From positions 1-5,372 of the forward strand of contig JAFDET010000226.1 in the NCBI GenBank assembly GCA_019310195.1: 5,372 bases of DNA, written 5' to 3'. The notes beneath the pieces were generated by a model. It had not been told where the DNA came from, made no database searches, and saw nothing but the letters and a program-made list of their open reading frames with translations. Made by a program: the position numbers and the translations under genes. Source of the stretch: Deltaproteobacteria bacterium (lineage in GTDB: Bacteria; Myxococcota_A; UBA9160; JAFDET01). Every line of letters starts with the position of its first letter. Within the stretch, counting starts at the first letter, position 1. Shown here one piece after another: positions 1-4,594 of the stretch.

Positions 1-272
1 GGAGTGGGCGGCGGGGCGGGCCGGGTCCGGGCCAAGGAGGCGCGCGGCGCCGGCGGCGTCTCGGCGACCTCGGGTTCGGGCTCGGGTTCGCCGCCGGGCA
101 GCGACCAGAAGGCGACGGCCAGCCCCACCAGGCCTCCCAGGGCCAGGGCCGCCAGCAGGGCACGCAGCCGGAGCCGCGAGCGCGGCGGCGGCTGGGGCTC
201 GCGGGGGGCGCTCGTCGGGGTCCGCCCGTCGTTCTCCTCGATTCGCTGGAGCGCCTTGAGGATGCTGCTCAT
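1..272 (-). CDS. gspB: GspB-like type II secretion assembly protein (partial, C-terminus off the left edge)
   Basis: The first 90 codons of a bitopic inner-membrane protein are visible; translation reads off the left edge with no stop. It starts MSSILKALQRIEE, the short amphipathic opening typical of GspB/ExeB proteins (family pattern MSxILxALxxxE). A proline- and arginine-rich cytoplasmic stretch follows (about residues 17-37), then one hydrophobic segment (about 38-58, rich in Leu, Ala and Gly, ending AFWSL). After that comes an acidic Glu-Pro run (62-68) and a Pro/Ala-rich periplasmic linker. This is N-in, C-out topology. In the family, GspB partners the GspA ATPase to help place or assemble the type II secretin in the envelope. 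The ATG overlaps the stop of the upstream ATPase gene (ATGA, 269-272), so the two are almost certainly cotranscribed and translationally coupled. The diagnostic C-terminal GspB domain lies outside the window, so the family name rests on the N-terminus and the neighbour. Confidence 0.72.
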   Translation of the reverse strand, partial: MSSILKALQRIEENDGRTPTSAPREPQPPPRSRLRLRALLAALALGGLVGLAVAFWSLPGGEPEPEPEVAETPPAPRASLARTRPAPPPT

Positions 273-1132
273 CGCGTTTCCCGCGCCCCTCGAGGCGACA
301 GGGCCGAGCGCCGCCGGCCACGGACCTCGGGACCGCGAATCTCGCGCCAGGCGCGCCGCACGCGTCGCCGATCCACGCCCGAGGCGCCTTCGGCAAAGCC
401 CGCGAGCAGGGCGCGGTCGCACAGCACGTTGACCAGCCGCGGCACGCCGCCGGAGCGGCGGTGGATCTCGCGCAGCGCCGGTCCGGTGAAGAGGTCCCGC
501 TCGGTGCCGGCCGCGATCCGCAGCCGGTGGCGCACGTAGGAGCGCGTCTCCGAGGGACTCAGCGGATCCAGCCGCCAGTGCACGGTGATCCGCTGGCGGA
601 GCTGGCGCAGCTGGGGCGAGGCCAGCATGGCGTCGAGCTCCGGCTGCCCGATCAGGATGATCTGCAGCAGCTTCTGGGTGTCGGTCTCCAGGTTCGACAG
701 CAGCCGGATCTGCTCCAGGGTTTCGGTGGACAAGTCCTGCGCCTCGTCCACGATCAGCAGCACGCGCCGCCCGTCGCGGCGCTGCGCCAGCAGGAAGTCA
801 TTGATCTGCTCGTGCAGCTCCCGCTGGGAGCGGTTGGCAACCGGCAGCCCCAGCTCGGCGTTGATGGCCTGGAGCAGCTCGAAGCTGGTCAGCGTGGGGT
901 TGAAGACGTAGGCCACCTCGGTGGCCGCCCCCAGCCGCTTCAGCAAGGTGCGGCAGAGCGTGGTCTTGCCGGTCCCGACCTCGCCGGTGACCGCGATGAA
1001 TCCCTCGCCCTGGTCGATGCCATAGAGCAAGTGGGCCAGGGCCTCGCGGTGCGCCTCTGCGAGGAACAGGTAGCGAGGGTCCGGGCTCAGTGCGAAGGGC
1101 TTCTCCCGCAAGCCGTAGAACGCGGTATACAT
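269..1132 (-). CDS. exeA: GspA/ExeA-type AAA+ ATPase of secretion assembly
   Basis: This 287-residue AAA+ ATPase has the classic ExeA/GspA opening: MYTAFYGLREKPF, then LSPDPRYLFL and HREALAHLLYGI. Walker A is GEVGTGKT (residues 50-57), Walker B is LLIVDEAQDL with D129 and E130, a sensor-1-like strand ends IGQPEL (161-166), and a sensor-2-like SGGVPRLVN lies near 227-235. Family members use ATP with GspB to insert or assemble the type II secretin through the peptidoglycan; the ATPase domain is cytoplasmic. Classical ExeA is much longer (about 550 residues), with a membrane segment and a C-terminal peptidoglycan-binding domain. This protein stops soon after the AAA+ module in an Arg-rich tail, so it is the ATPase-only form. 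The ATG at 1132 is chosen because it begins exactly at the conserved MYxxFYGL motif and has a weak GAGG four bases upstream. Frame stays open far upstream, but that is antisense to coaW. The related XrtA/PEP-CTERM-associated ATPase is an alternative; the overlapping gspB-like gene favours GspA. Confidence 0.9.
   Translation of the reverse strand: MYTAFYGLREKPFALSPDPRYLFLAEAHREALAHLLYGIDQGEGFIAVTGEVGTGKTTLCRTLLKRLGAATEVAYVFNPTLTSFELLQAINAELGLPVANRSQRELHEQINDFLLAQRRDGRRVLLIVDEAQDLSTETLEQIRLLSNLETDTQKLLQIILIGQPELDAMLASPQLRQLRQRITVHWRLDPLSPSETRSYVRHRLRIAAGTERDLFTGPALREIHRRSGGVPRLVNVLCDRALLAGFAEGASGVDRRRVRRAWREIRGPEVRGRRRSALSPRGARETR
1126..1131 (+). promoter_or_regulatory. Possible -10 element for coaW
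   Basis: TATACA lies 13 bases before the coaW GTG and matches the sigma-70 -10 consensus at 4 of 6 positions. It is the only AT-rich patch in an otherwise GC-rich region, and it overlaps the first codons of the divergent exeA gene. No convincing -35 box is seen upstream. If used, the transcript would begin within a few bases of the coaW start, giving a near-leaderless mRNA. This is weak evidence. Confidence 0.25.
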
Positions 1133-1144
1133 CGGCCTCGAACC

Positions 1145-1993
1145 GTGAGTCGCGGACACTATCACCTCGCCCAGGGGAAGGGAACGGTCGTCGGGGTCGA
1201 CGTCGGTGCGACCCTCACCAAGCTGGCCGTGGCCGAGCCGGAAGGCGCCACGCGCTTCGACTGGTTTCCTTCCTCCGATCTTCCGCGGGCCGCCGAAAGC
1301 GTCGCCGCCGCCGGGCCCGCGCGGGTGGGCCTCACGGGTGGCGGCGCCGCCGCGCTGACCGGCCTTCTCTCCTTGGACACCGCCCGGGTGGGCGAGTTCG
1401 ACGCCTGGGGGGCCGGCGTCGCGGCCCTGCTGGGAGAGCAGGCCGAGGCCCGCTACCTGCTGGTTTCGGTCGGAACGGGCACGTCCATGATGCTTTCCGA
1501 CGCGGGCCAGGTGGTCCGGATTGGAGGCACGGCCCTGGGCGGGGGGACCCTGCTGGGCCTGGGCCGGCAGCTCCTGGGCGTGGCCTGCTTCGACGACCTG
1601 TGCGCGCTGGCGGCCCGGGGCGACCGCTGGCGGGTGGACCTGTCGGTGGCCGACGTCTATCCGGGCGGCGAGACGCCCCCCCTGGCGGCGGAGCTCACGG
1701 CCTCGGTCTTCGCCCGCCTGGCCTCCAGCGACGGGGATCCGCCGTGCAAGGAGGACCTGGCGCGGGCGCTGGTCTGGATGGTGGGCGAGAACGTGGCGCT
1801 CATCGCCGGCGGCCTGGCGATCGCCGCGGGCGTCGAGGAAATCGTATTCGGGGGCTCCACGCTGTGCGGCAACCCCACCCTTCGCGACGCCCTGGGCGAC
1901 ATCCTGCCGAGGTTCGGCCGCAGACTGAGCTTCCCGGACAACGCCGAGTTCGGCGCCGCGCTGGGCGCCGCGATCGTCGCAAGACGCACGTAG
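1145..1993 (+). CDS. coaW: Type II pantothenate kinase (CoaW/Fumble family)
   Basis: This cytoplasmic kinase (282 residues) should phosphorylate pantothenate with ATP, the first committed step of coenzyme A synthesis. It has the ASKHA fold of type II kinases. The first phosphate loop is VVGVDVGATLTKL (residues 15-27). The likely catalytic Glu is E84 in EFDAW, aligning with the EFDA motif of the Staphylococcus aureus enzyme. The second phosphate loop is VSVGTGTS (107-114). R125 in RIGGTALGGGTLLGLG matches the conserved pantothenate-site Arg. Later motifs are GDRWRVDLSVADVY, ELTASVFA, MVGENVA and FGGSTLCGNPTLR. All known motifs are intact and the length is normal (staphylococcal CoaW is about 267 residues). 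The start is uncertain: GTG 1145 is the only reasonable in-frame start near the first motif, and no Shine-Dalgarno precedes it. It is divergent from exeA with 12 bp between start codons. Type II enzymes are best known from staphylococci and eukaryotes; most bacteria use CoaA or CoaX. Confidence 0.9.
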   Translation: MSRGHYHLAQGKGTVVGVDVGATLTKLAVAEPEGATRFDWFPSSDLPRAAESVAAAGPARVGLTGGGAAALTGLLSLDTARVGEFDAWGAGVAALLGEQAEARYLLVSVGTGTSMMLSDAGQVVRIGGTALGGGTLLGLGRQLLGVACFDDLCALAARGDRWRVDLSVADVYPGGETPPLAAELTASVFARLASSDGDPPCKEDLARALVWMVGENVALIAGGLAIAAGVEEIVFGGSTLCGNPTLRDALGDILPRFGRRLSFPDNAEFGAALGAAIVARRT

Positions 1994-2050
1994 CCCCAGC
2001 GCGGTTGTTGCAGCCGACGAGCCTATGGCCCGCAAGCCCGAGCCCGCGGA

Positions 2051-2062
2051 GCTCGCGCGAGC
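2051..2062. repeat. 12-bp perfect palindrome
   Basis: GCTCGCGCGAGC reads identically on both strands. It lies 57 bp after the coaW stop, at the left end of the repeat-bearing gap. It could be part of the same repeat element or a rudimentary hairpin, but it has no T-tract and no clear terminator function. Confidence 0.4.
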
Positions 2063-2078
2063 CCGGAGCTGGACGAGG

Positions 2079-2125
2079 GCGCGCAGCGAGCCGCGGGCGA
2101 GCGAAGGGCCTCGGCCGGCCAAGAA
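2079..2125 (+). repeat. 47-bp intergenic direct repeat, copy 1
   Basis: This copy runs from GCGCGCAGCGAG to GGCCGGCCAAGAA and is 45/47 identical to the copy at 2174-2220. The two differences are at repeat positions 17 (G here, A there) and 26 (A here, C there). It ends with the 8-bp palindrome GGCCGGCC followed by AAGAA. The second copy starts 95 bp downstream, and a hairpin lies between them. It is not coding: it sits between coaW and larB. It looks like a dispersed intergenic repeat of REP or MITE-like character, though no terminal inverted repeats or target duplications are visible. Confidence 0.85.
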
Positions 2126-2127
2126 TG

Positions 2128-2159
2128 CAAGCACCGCCCTCGTAGCGGGGCCCTGCTTG
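2128..2159 (+). repeat. Hairpin between the two direct repeats
   Basis: An imperfect stem-loop can form: CAAGCA (2128-2133) pairs with TGCTTG (2154-2159), and CCGC (2134-2137) pairs with GCGG (2145-2148). The loop is CCTCGTA and a 5-base GGCCC bulge sits on the 3' side. No T-run follows, so it is not a typical intrinsic terminator for coaW. Its position midway between the direct repeats suggests that repeat, hairpin and repeat form one composite element. Confidence 0.5.
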
Positions 2160-2173
2160 TGGGCCGCCGCGGT

Positions 2174-2220
2174 GCGCGCAGCGAGCCGCAGGCGAGCGCA
2201 GGGCCTCGGCCGGCCAAGAA
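2174..2220 (+). repeat. 47-bp intergenic direct repeat, copy 2
   Basis: This second copy (GCGCGCAGCGAG to GGCCGGCCAAGAA) has two substitutions relative to 2079-2125. It ends 35 bp before the larB start codon, so it could lie immediately upstream of, or inside, the larB promoter region. Confidence 0.85.
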
Positions 2221-2241
2221 CGGTCCCCTCCCAACCCTCGC

Positions 2242-2247
2242 TACACT
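2242..2247 (+). promoter_or_regulatory. Candidate -10 box giving a leaderless larB transcript
   Basis: TACACT matches the -10 consensus at 4 of 6 positions and ends 8 bases before the larB ATG. Initiation at the usual distance would fall at about 2254, leaving almost no leader. This fits the absence of any purine-rich Shine-Dalgarno before ATG 2256. No good -35 hexamer lies 16-18 bp upstream, which here is the tail of the second direct repeat. The call rests on position and the -10 match only. Confidence 0.4.
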
Positions 2248-2255
2248 CCCCGGCC

Positions 2256-3005
2256 ATGGATCGCGATCGGCTCAGGGAGCTTTTGGAGGCCGTGCAGCGC
2301 GGGGAGACCCAGCCCGAGCAGGCGCTGGAGGCGCTGGCGCGGCTGCCCTTCGTGGACACGCCCCACGCGCGCATCGATACGCACCGCGCGCTGCGCCAGG
2401 GGCTTCCGGAGGTGGTGTACGGGCCGGGCAAGACTCCCGAGCAGATCGCCGAGGCCGTGGGCGTCATGCGGGCGGAGCGCCAGTCGGTCCTGGCCACCCG
2501 CGTCGAGGCCGACGTGGCGGGCCGCGTGCTGGGGCTGGAAGCCGGCGGTGATTACGACCCCGCCTCGCGCCTGCTCTGGTACGGGCCTGTGGAGACGCCC
2601 GTAATCGGCAAGGGAGCCATCGCCGTGGTGTCGGCCGGAACCTCGGACCGGCCCGTCGCGTCCGAGGCGGCCGGGGTTGCGCGTCGCTTCGGCAACAAGG
2701 TGGAGGAGCTGGCCGACGTGGGCGTCGCCGGGCTGCATCGGCTGCTGGCGTCCAGTCACGTGCTGCGCGAGGCGCGCGTGCTGATCGTGGTGGCCGGCAT
2801 GGAGGGCGCCTTGCCGACGGTGGTGGGTGGGCTGGTGGACAAGCCGGTCATCGCCGTTCCCACCAGCGTCGGCTACGGCGCCTCCTTCGGCGGCGTCGCG
2901 GCGCTGCTGGGGATGCTGACGAGCTGCGCCTCCAACGTCACGGTGGTCAACATCGACAACGGATTCGGGGCCGCCTACGTGGCGACCCTGATCAACCGCC
3001 TGTAG
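2256..3005 (+). CDS. larB: LarB, pyridinium-3,5-bisdicarboxylate mononucleotide synthase (nickel-pincer cofactor)
   Basis: LarB (249 residues, normal length) carboxylates and hydrolyses nicotinate adenine dinucleotide to pyridinium-3,5-biscarboxylic acid mononucleotide. This is the first step of the nickel-pincer nucleotide cofactor of lactate racemase (LarA) and relatives. The N-terminal helical region (1-45) leads to LPEVVYGPGKTPEQI (50-64). The C-terminal half is the PurE-like domain: VVSAGTSDRPVASEA (124-138), VAGMEGALPTVVGGLV (179-194), VPTSVGYGASFGG (201-213), and LTSCA followed by VVNIDNGFGAAY (221-241). C224 in SCA occupies the position of the active-site Cys described for the Lactiplantibacillus enzyme. 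All hallmark motifs are intact. ATG 2256 is chosen because it gives the standard N-terminus; the same frame extends back to ATG 2025, but that extension is repeat DNA. The stop overlaps the larC start by one base. The protein should be cytoplasmic. Confidence 0.94.
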   Translation: MDRDRLRELLEAVQRGETQPEQALEALARLPFVDTPHARIDTHRALRQGLPEVVYGPGKTPEQIAEAVGVMRAERQSVLATRVEADVAGRVLGLEAGGDYDPASRLLWYGPVETPVIGKGAIAVVSAGTSDRPVASEAAGVARRFGNKVEELADVGVAGLHRLLASSHVLREARVLIVVAGMEGALPTVVGGLVDKPVIAVPTSVGYGASFGGVAALLGMLTSCASNVTVVNIDNGFGAAYVATLINRL

Positions 3006-4249
3006 TGGCCGCACGCCGGGCCAGCCTCCGCGGGGCGCGGGTACTGCACCTGGACTGCTTCTCCGGTGTGGCGGGCAGCATGTTCATGGGCGCGCTCCTG
3101 GATGCGGGCCTCTCCCGCAAGGAGCTCGAGGCCGACCTGGCCGGGCTGAAGGTCGCCCACAAGCTGCGCGTGTCGCGGGTGCGTCGGGGTGCGTTGGCTG
3201 CGCGCTACGTGCGGGTCGAGGTGCCGGGCGCCTCGCGCCGCCGCAAGGCGGGCGGCGCGCAGCATCGCCACCACCACGGCCGCCACTACCGCGACGTGGT
3301 CCGCGTGCTGGAGTCGGCTCGCCTGGCCCCGGCCGTGCGCGACCGGGCCCTGGCGATCTTCGAGGCCCTGGGTCGCGCCGAGTCCCGGGTGCACGGCATT
3401 CCGCTGGACAAGGTGCATTTTCACGAGGTGGGGGCCGTGGATGCCATCGTCGACGTCACCGCGGCCGCGGTCGCCCTGGAGCGCCTGGGGATCGAGCGGG
3501 TGACCTGCTCTCCCATCGCGCTGGGCCACGGCACCGTGGAGACCGACCACGGCCGGCTGCCGCTTCCGGCCCCAGCCACCCTGGAGCTGCTGCGCGGGAT
3601 CCCGACGGTTCCGGCGGACGTGGCCTGGGAGACCGTGACCCCCACCGGCGCCGCCATCGTGGCGACCGTCGCCGACGCCTTCCGCCCGCTGCCGGCCATG
3701 ACCGTCGAGGCCATCGGGCACGGCGCGGGCGACGATCGCCAGGGGCCCATGCCGAACGTGCTGCGGGCCGTTCTGGGGCGCGACGGTGGCCCCACCTGGG
3801 ACCGCATCCTGGTGCTCGAGACCAACCTGGACGATCTGGTGCCCGAGCACTTCGACCACCTCATGGAGCGGCTCTTCGAGGCCGGCGCCCTGGACGTCTC
3901 GCTCCAGCACAGCCAGGGCAAGAAGAACCGGCCGGGCTTCCTGGTGCGGGCGCTGGGCCGGCCGGCGAATCGCGAGGCCCTGGCGGAGATCCTCTTCTCC
4001 GAGTCCACCGCCCTGGGCGTGCGGATCGCCGAATGGGACCGCCTGGTGGTGCCCAGGGCTTCCCGCAAGGTGGCCACCCCCTACGGCCGGATCGGCGTGA
4101 AGCTCTCTCGCGACCCGGATGGCGGCGTCGAGGTCTCGGCCGAATACGACGATTGCAAGCGCTCTGCCCGCCGGAACGGGGTTCCCCTGCGCCGGGTGGT
4201 CCGGGCGGCCGAGGACGCGGCCCGAGCGGCCCTGCGCGAGGCCGATTGA
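3005..4249 (+). CDS. larC: LarC, CTP-dependent nickel insertion enzyme of the pincer cofactor
   Basis: LarC (414 residues; formerly DUF111) inserts nickel into the dithiolated pyridinium precursor in a CTP-dependent cyclometallation, the last step of nickel-pincer synthesis. Landmarks in order are VLHLDCFSGVAGSMFMGALLDAGL (13-36), a His-rich stretch H87-H94 (HRHHHGRH) typical of the family and likely metal-handling, VHFHEVGAVDAIVDV (137-151), GHGTVETDHGRLPLPAPAT (174-192), VTPTGAAIV (211-219), and GHGAGDDRQGPMPNVL (238-253). The C-terminal CTP-binding region has ETNLDDLVPEHFDHLMERL (272-290) and KKNRPGFLV. The family's usual GISGDM motif reads GVAGSM here, with Ser at residue 25 in place of a strongly conserved Asp. 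In Lactiplantibacillus larC is split and joined by programmed frameshifting; here it is one continuous frame. GTG 3005 overlaps the larB stop (TAGTG), so translation is probably coupled. larE, the sulfur-transfer enzyme, is not in the window. Confidence 0.93.
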   Translation: MAARRASLRGARVLHLDCFSGVAGSMFMGALLDAGLSRKELEADLAGLKVAHKLRVSRVRRGALAARYVRVEVPGASRRRKAGGAQHRHHHGRHYRDVVRVLESARLAPAVRDRALAIFEALGRAESRVHGIPLDKVHFHEVGAVDAIVDVTAAAVALERLGIERVTCSPIALGHGTVETDHGRLPLPAPATLELLRGIPTVPADVAWETVTPTGAAIVATVADAFRPLPAMTVEAIGHGAGDDRQGPMPNVLRAVLGRDGGPTWDRILVLETNLDDLVPEHFDHLMERLFEAGALDVSLQHSQGKKNRPGFLVRALGRPANREALAEILFSESTALGVRIAEWDRLVVPRASRKVATPYGRIGVKLSRDPDGGVEVSAEYDDCKRSARRNGVPLRRVVRAAEDAARAALREAD

Positions 4250-4275
4250 CAACGCCTTTCAGGCCCTCCTAGGAT
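4246..4275 (+). promoter_or_regulatory. Sigma-70-type promoter for the histone gene
   Basis: A perfect -35 hexamer TTGACA (4246-4251) overlaps the larC stop codon. It is followed by an 18-bp spacer and TAGGAT (4270-4275), which matches the -10 consensus at 4 of 6 positions. Initiation is predicted near 4282, giving a leader of roughly 60 bases. The 8-bp palindrome TCCTAGGA (4267-4274) lies across the -10 and could be coincidental or a repressor site. It is the best promoter in the window and implies that the histone gene is expressed independently of larBC. Confidence 0.6.
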
Positions 4276-4290
4276 GGGCGCGACCTCGGC

Positions 4291-4320
4291 AGCGGCCCGC
4301 CGCATGGGTTCGGCGGCGCT
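4291..4320 (+). promoter_or_regulatory. Leader hairpin upstream of the histone gene
   Basis: AGCG (4291-4294) pairs with CGCT (4317-4320), and CCGCCG (4297-4302) pairs with CGGCGG (4311-4316). The loop is the 8-base CATGGGTT, and a 2-base GC bulge sits on the 5' side. That gives ten base pairs, nearly all G-C. There is no T-tract after it, so it is unlikely to terminate larBC transcripts. It would lie within the predicted histone mRNA leader and end 12 bases before the ribosome-binding site, so it may stabilise the message or modulate translation. Confidence 0.5.
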
Positions 4321-4332
4321 TGACCGGGGGGT

Positions 4333-4337
4333 GGGAG
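4333..4337 (+). promoter_or_regulatory. Ribosome-binding site of the histone gene
   Basis: GGGAG lies 7 bases before ATG 4345, an optimal spacing. It fixes the start: the other nearby ATG at 4339 is followed directly by TGA. It is the clearest Shine-Dalgarno in the window. Confidence 0.75.
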
Positions 4338-4344
4338 AATGTGA

Positions 4345-4557
4345 ATGGCCGACCTTCCGAACGCGGTGGTGAAGCGCCTGCTTGCGAAGCATGGCGGTGG
4401 GCTTCGGGTTTCCGGGCCTGCGGTGGACAAGGCCGTCCAGGCCGTAGAGGACTACATCGCACGGCTGGCCCGCGCGGCCCAGCAGTCTGCGGAAGGCGAG
4501 CGCCGCAAGACGATCATGGATGGCGACATCGACGCCGCCCGGGGTCAGGTCGGCTGA
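4345..4557 (+). CDS. Bacterial histone-fold DNA-binding protein (archaeal HMf-like)
   Basis: This 70-residue single histone fold probably acts as a chromatin protein in the nucleoid. Helix 1 is about residues 4-16 (LPNAVVKRLLAKH), loop 1 carries LRVS (20-23), the long helix 2 is about 24-50, loop 2 carries RRKTI (53-57), and helix 3 is about 58-67. Compared with archaeal HMfB recalled from memory, the spacing from RVS to RKT to Asp is identical without gaps (HMfB R19, R52 and D59 correspond to R21, R54 and D61). The R54-D61 clamp is intact, as are the DNA contacts R11, R21, K55 and T56. The HMfB dimer-dimer residues L46, H49 and L62 become S48, G51 and A64, so tetramers and stacked fibres look unlikely; a DNA-binding dimer is inferred. 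There are 11 Lys/Arg against 9 Asp/Glu. Helix 3 is short, with no tail or membrane segment. It has its own promoter, leader hairpin and terminator. Bacterial histones are known, such as Bd0055 of Bdellovibrio, but are uncommon. Confidence 0.87.
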   Translation: MADLPNAVVKRLLAKHGGGLRVSGPAVDKAVQAVEDYIARLARAAQQSAEGERRKTIMDGDIDAARGQVG

Positions 4558-4560
4558 TCC

Positions 4561-4584
4561 AGCCGGCGCCTGTGGGCGCCGGCT
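4561..4584. terminator. Likely bidirectional terminator between convergent genes
   Basis: AGCCGGCGCC (4561-4570) and GGCGCCGGCT (4575-4584) form a perfect 10-bp stem with a TGTG loop. It begins 4 bases after the histone stop and ends 10 bases before the stop of the convergent receiver-PilZ gene. It can therefore end transcription from both sides. No T-run follows on either strand, as is common in GC-rich genomes, so Rho may assist. Confidence 0.75.
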
Positions 4585-4594
4585 CGCGGCGTCG

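Noticed and set aside
4..432. Plus-strand open frame over the gspB-exeA junction
   Set aside because: It is an Arg/Ser/Gly-rich shadow of two well-supported minus-strand genes.
461..1144. Plus-strand upstream extension of coaW from ATG 461
   Set aside because: It is the complement of exeA, has no similarity to kinase N-termini, and the first CoaW motif starts about 15 residues after GTG 1145.
2079..2220. CRISPR-like reading of the two direct repeats
   Set aside because: There are only two copies, the repeats are longer than usual, the 48-bp spacer contains its own hairpin, and no cas genes are present.
2025..2255. Upstream extension of larB from ATG 2025
   Set aside because: The extra 77 residues translate the repeat element, are Arg/Ala/Pro-rich, and precede the normal LarB start at ATG 2256.
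1133..2497. Long minus-strand open frame extending upstream of exeA, antisense to coaW and part of larB
   Set aside because: It runs in frame into exeA but is low-complexity Arg/Gly/Ala-rich translation of the opposite strand. The conserved ExeA N-terminus begins exactly at ATG 1132. Long antisense frames are expected at this GC content.
4291..4320. Leader hairpin as an intrinsic terminator of larBC
   Set aside because: No T-tract follows the stem, and it lies downstream of the predicted histone promoter start, so a leader structure is more likely.
4339..4344. ATG at 4339 as the histone start
   Set aside because: It is followed immediately by TGA and is out of frame with the histone; ATG 4345 has the correct ribosome-binding-site spacing.
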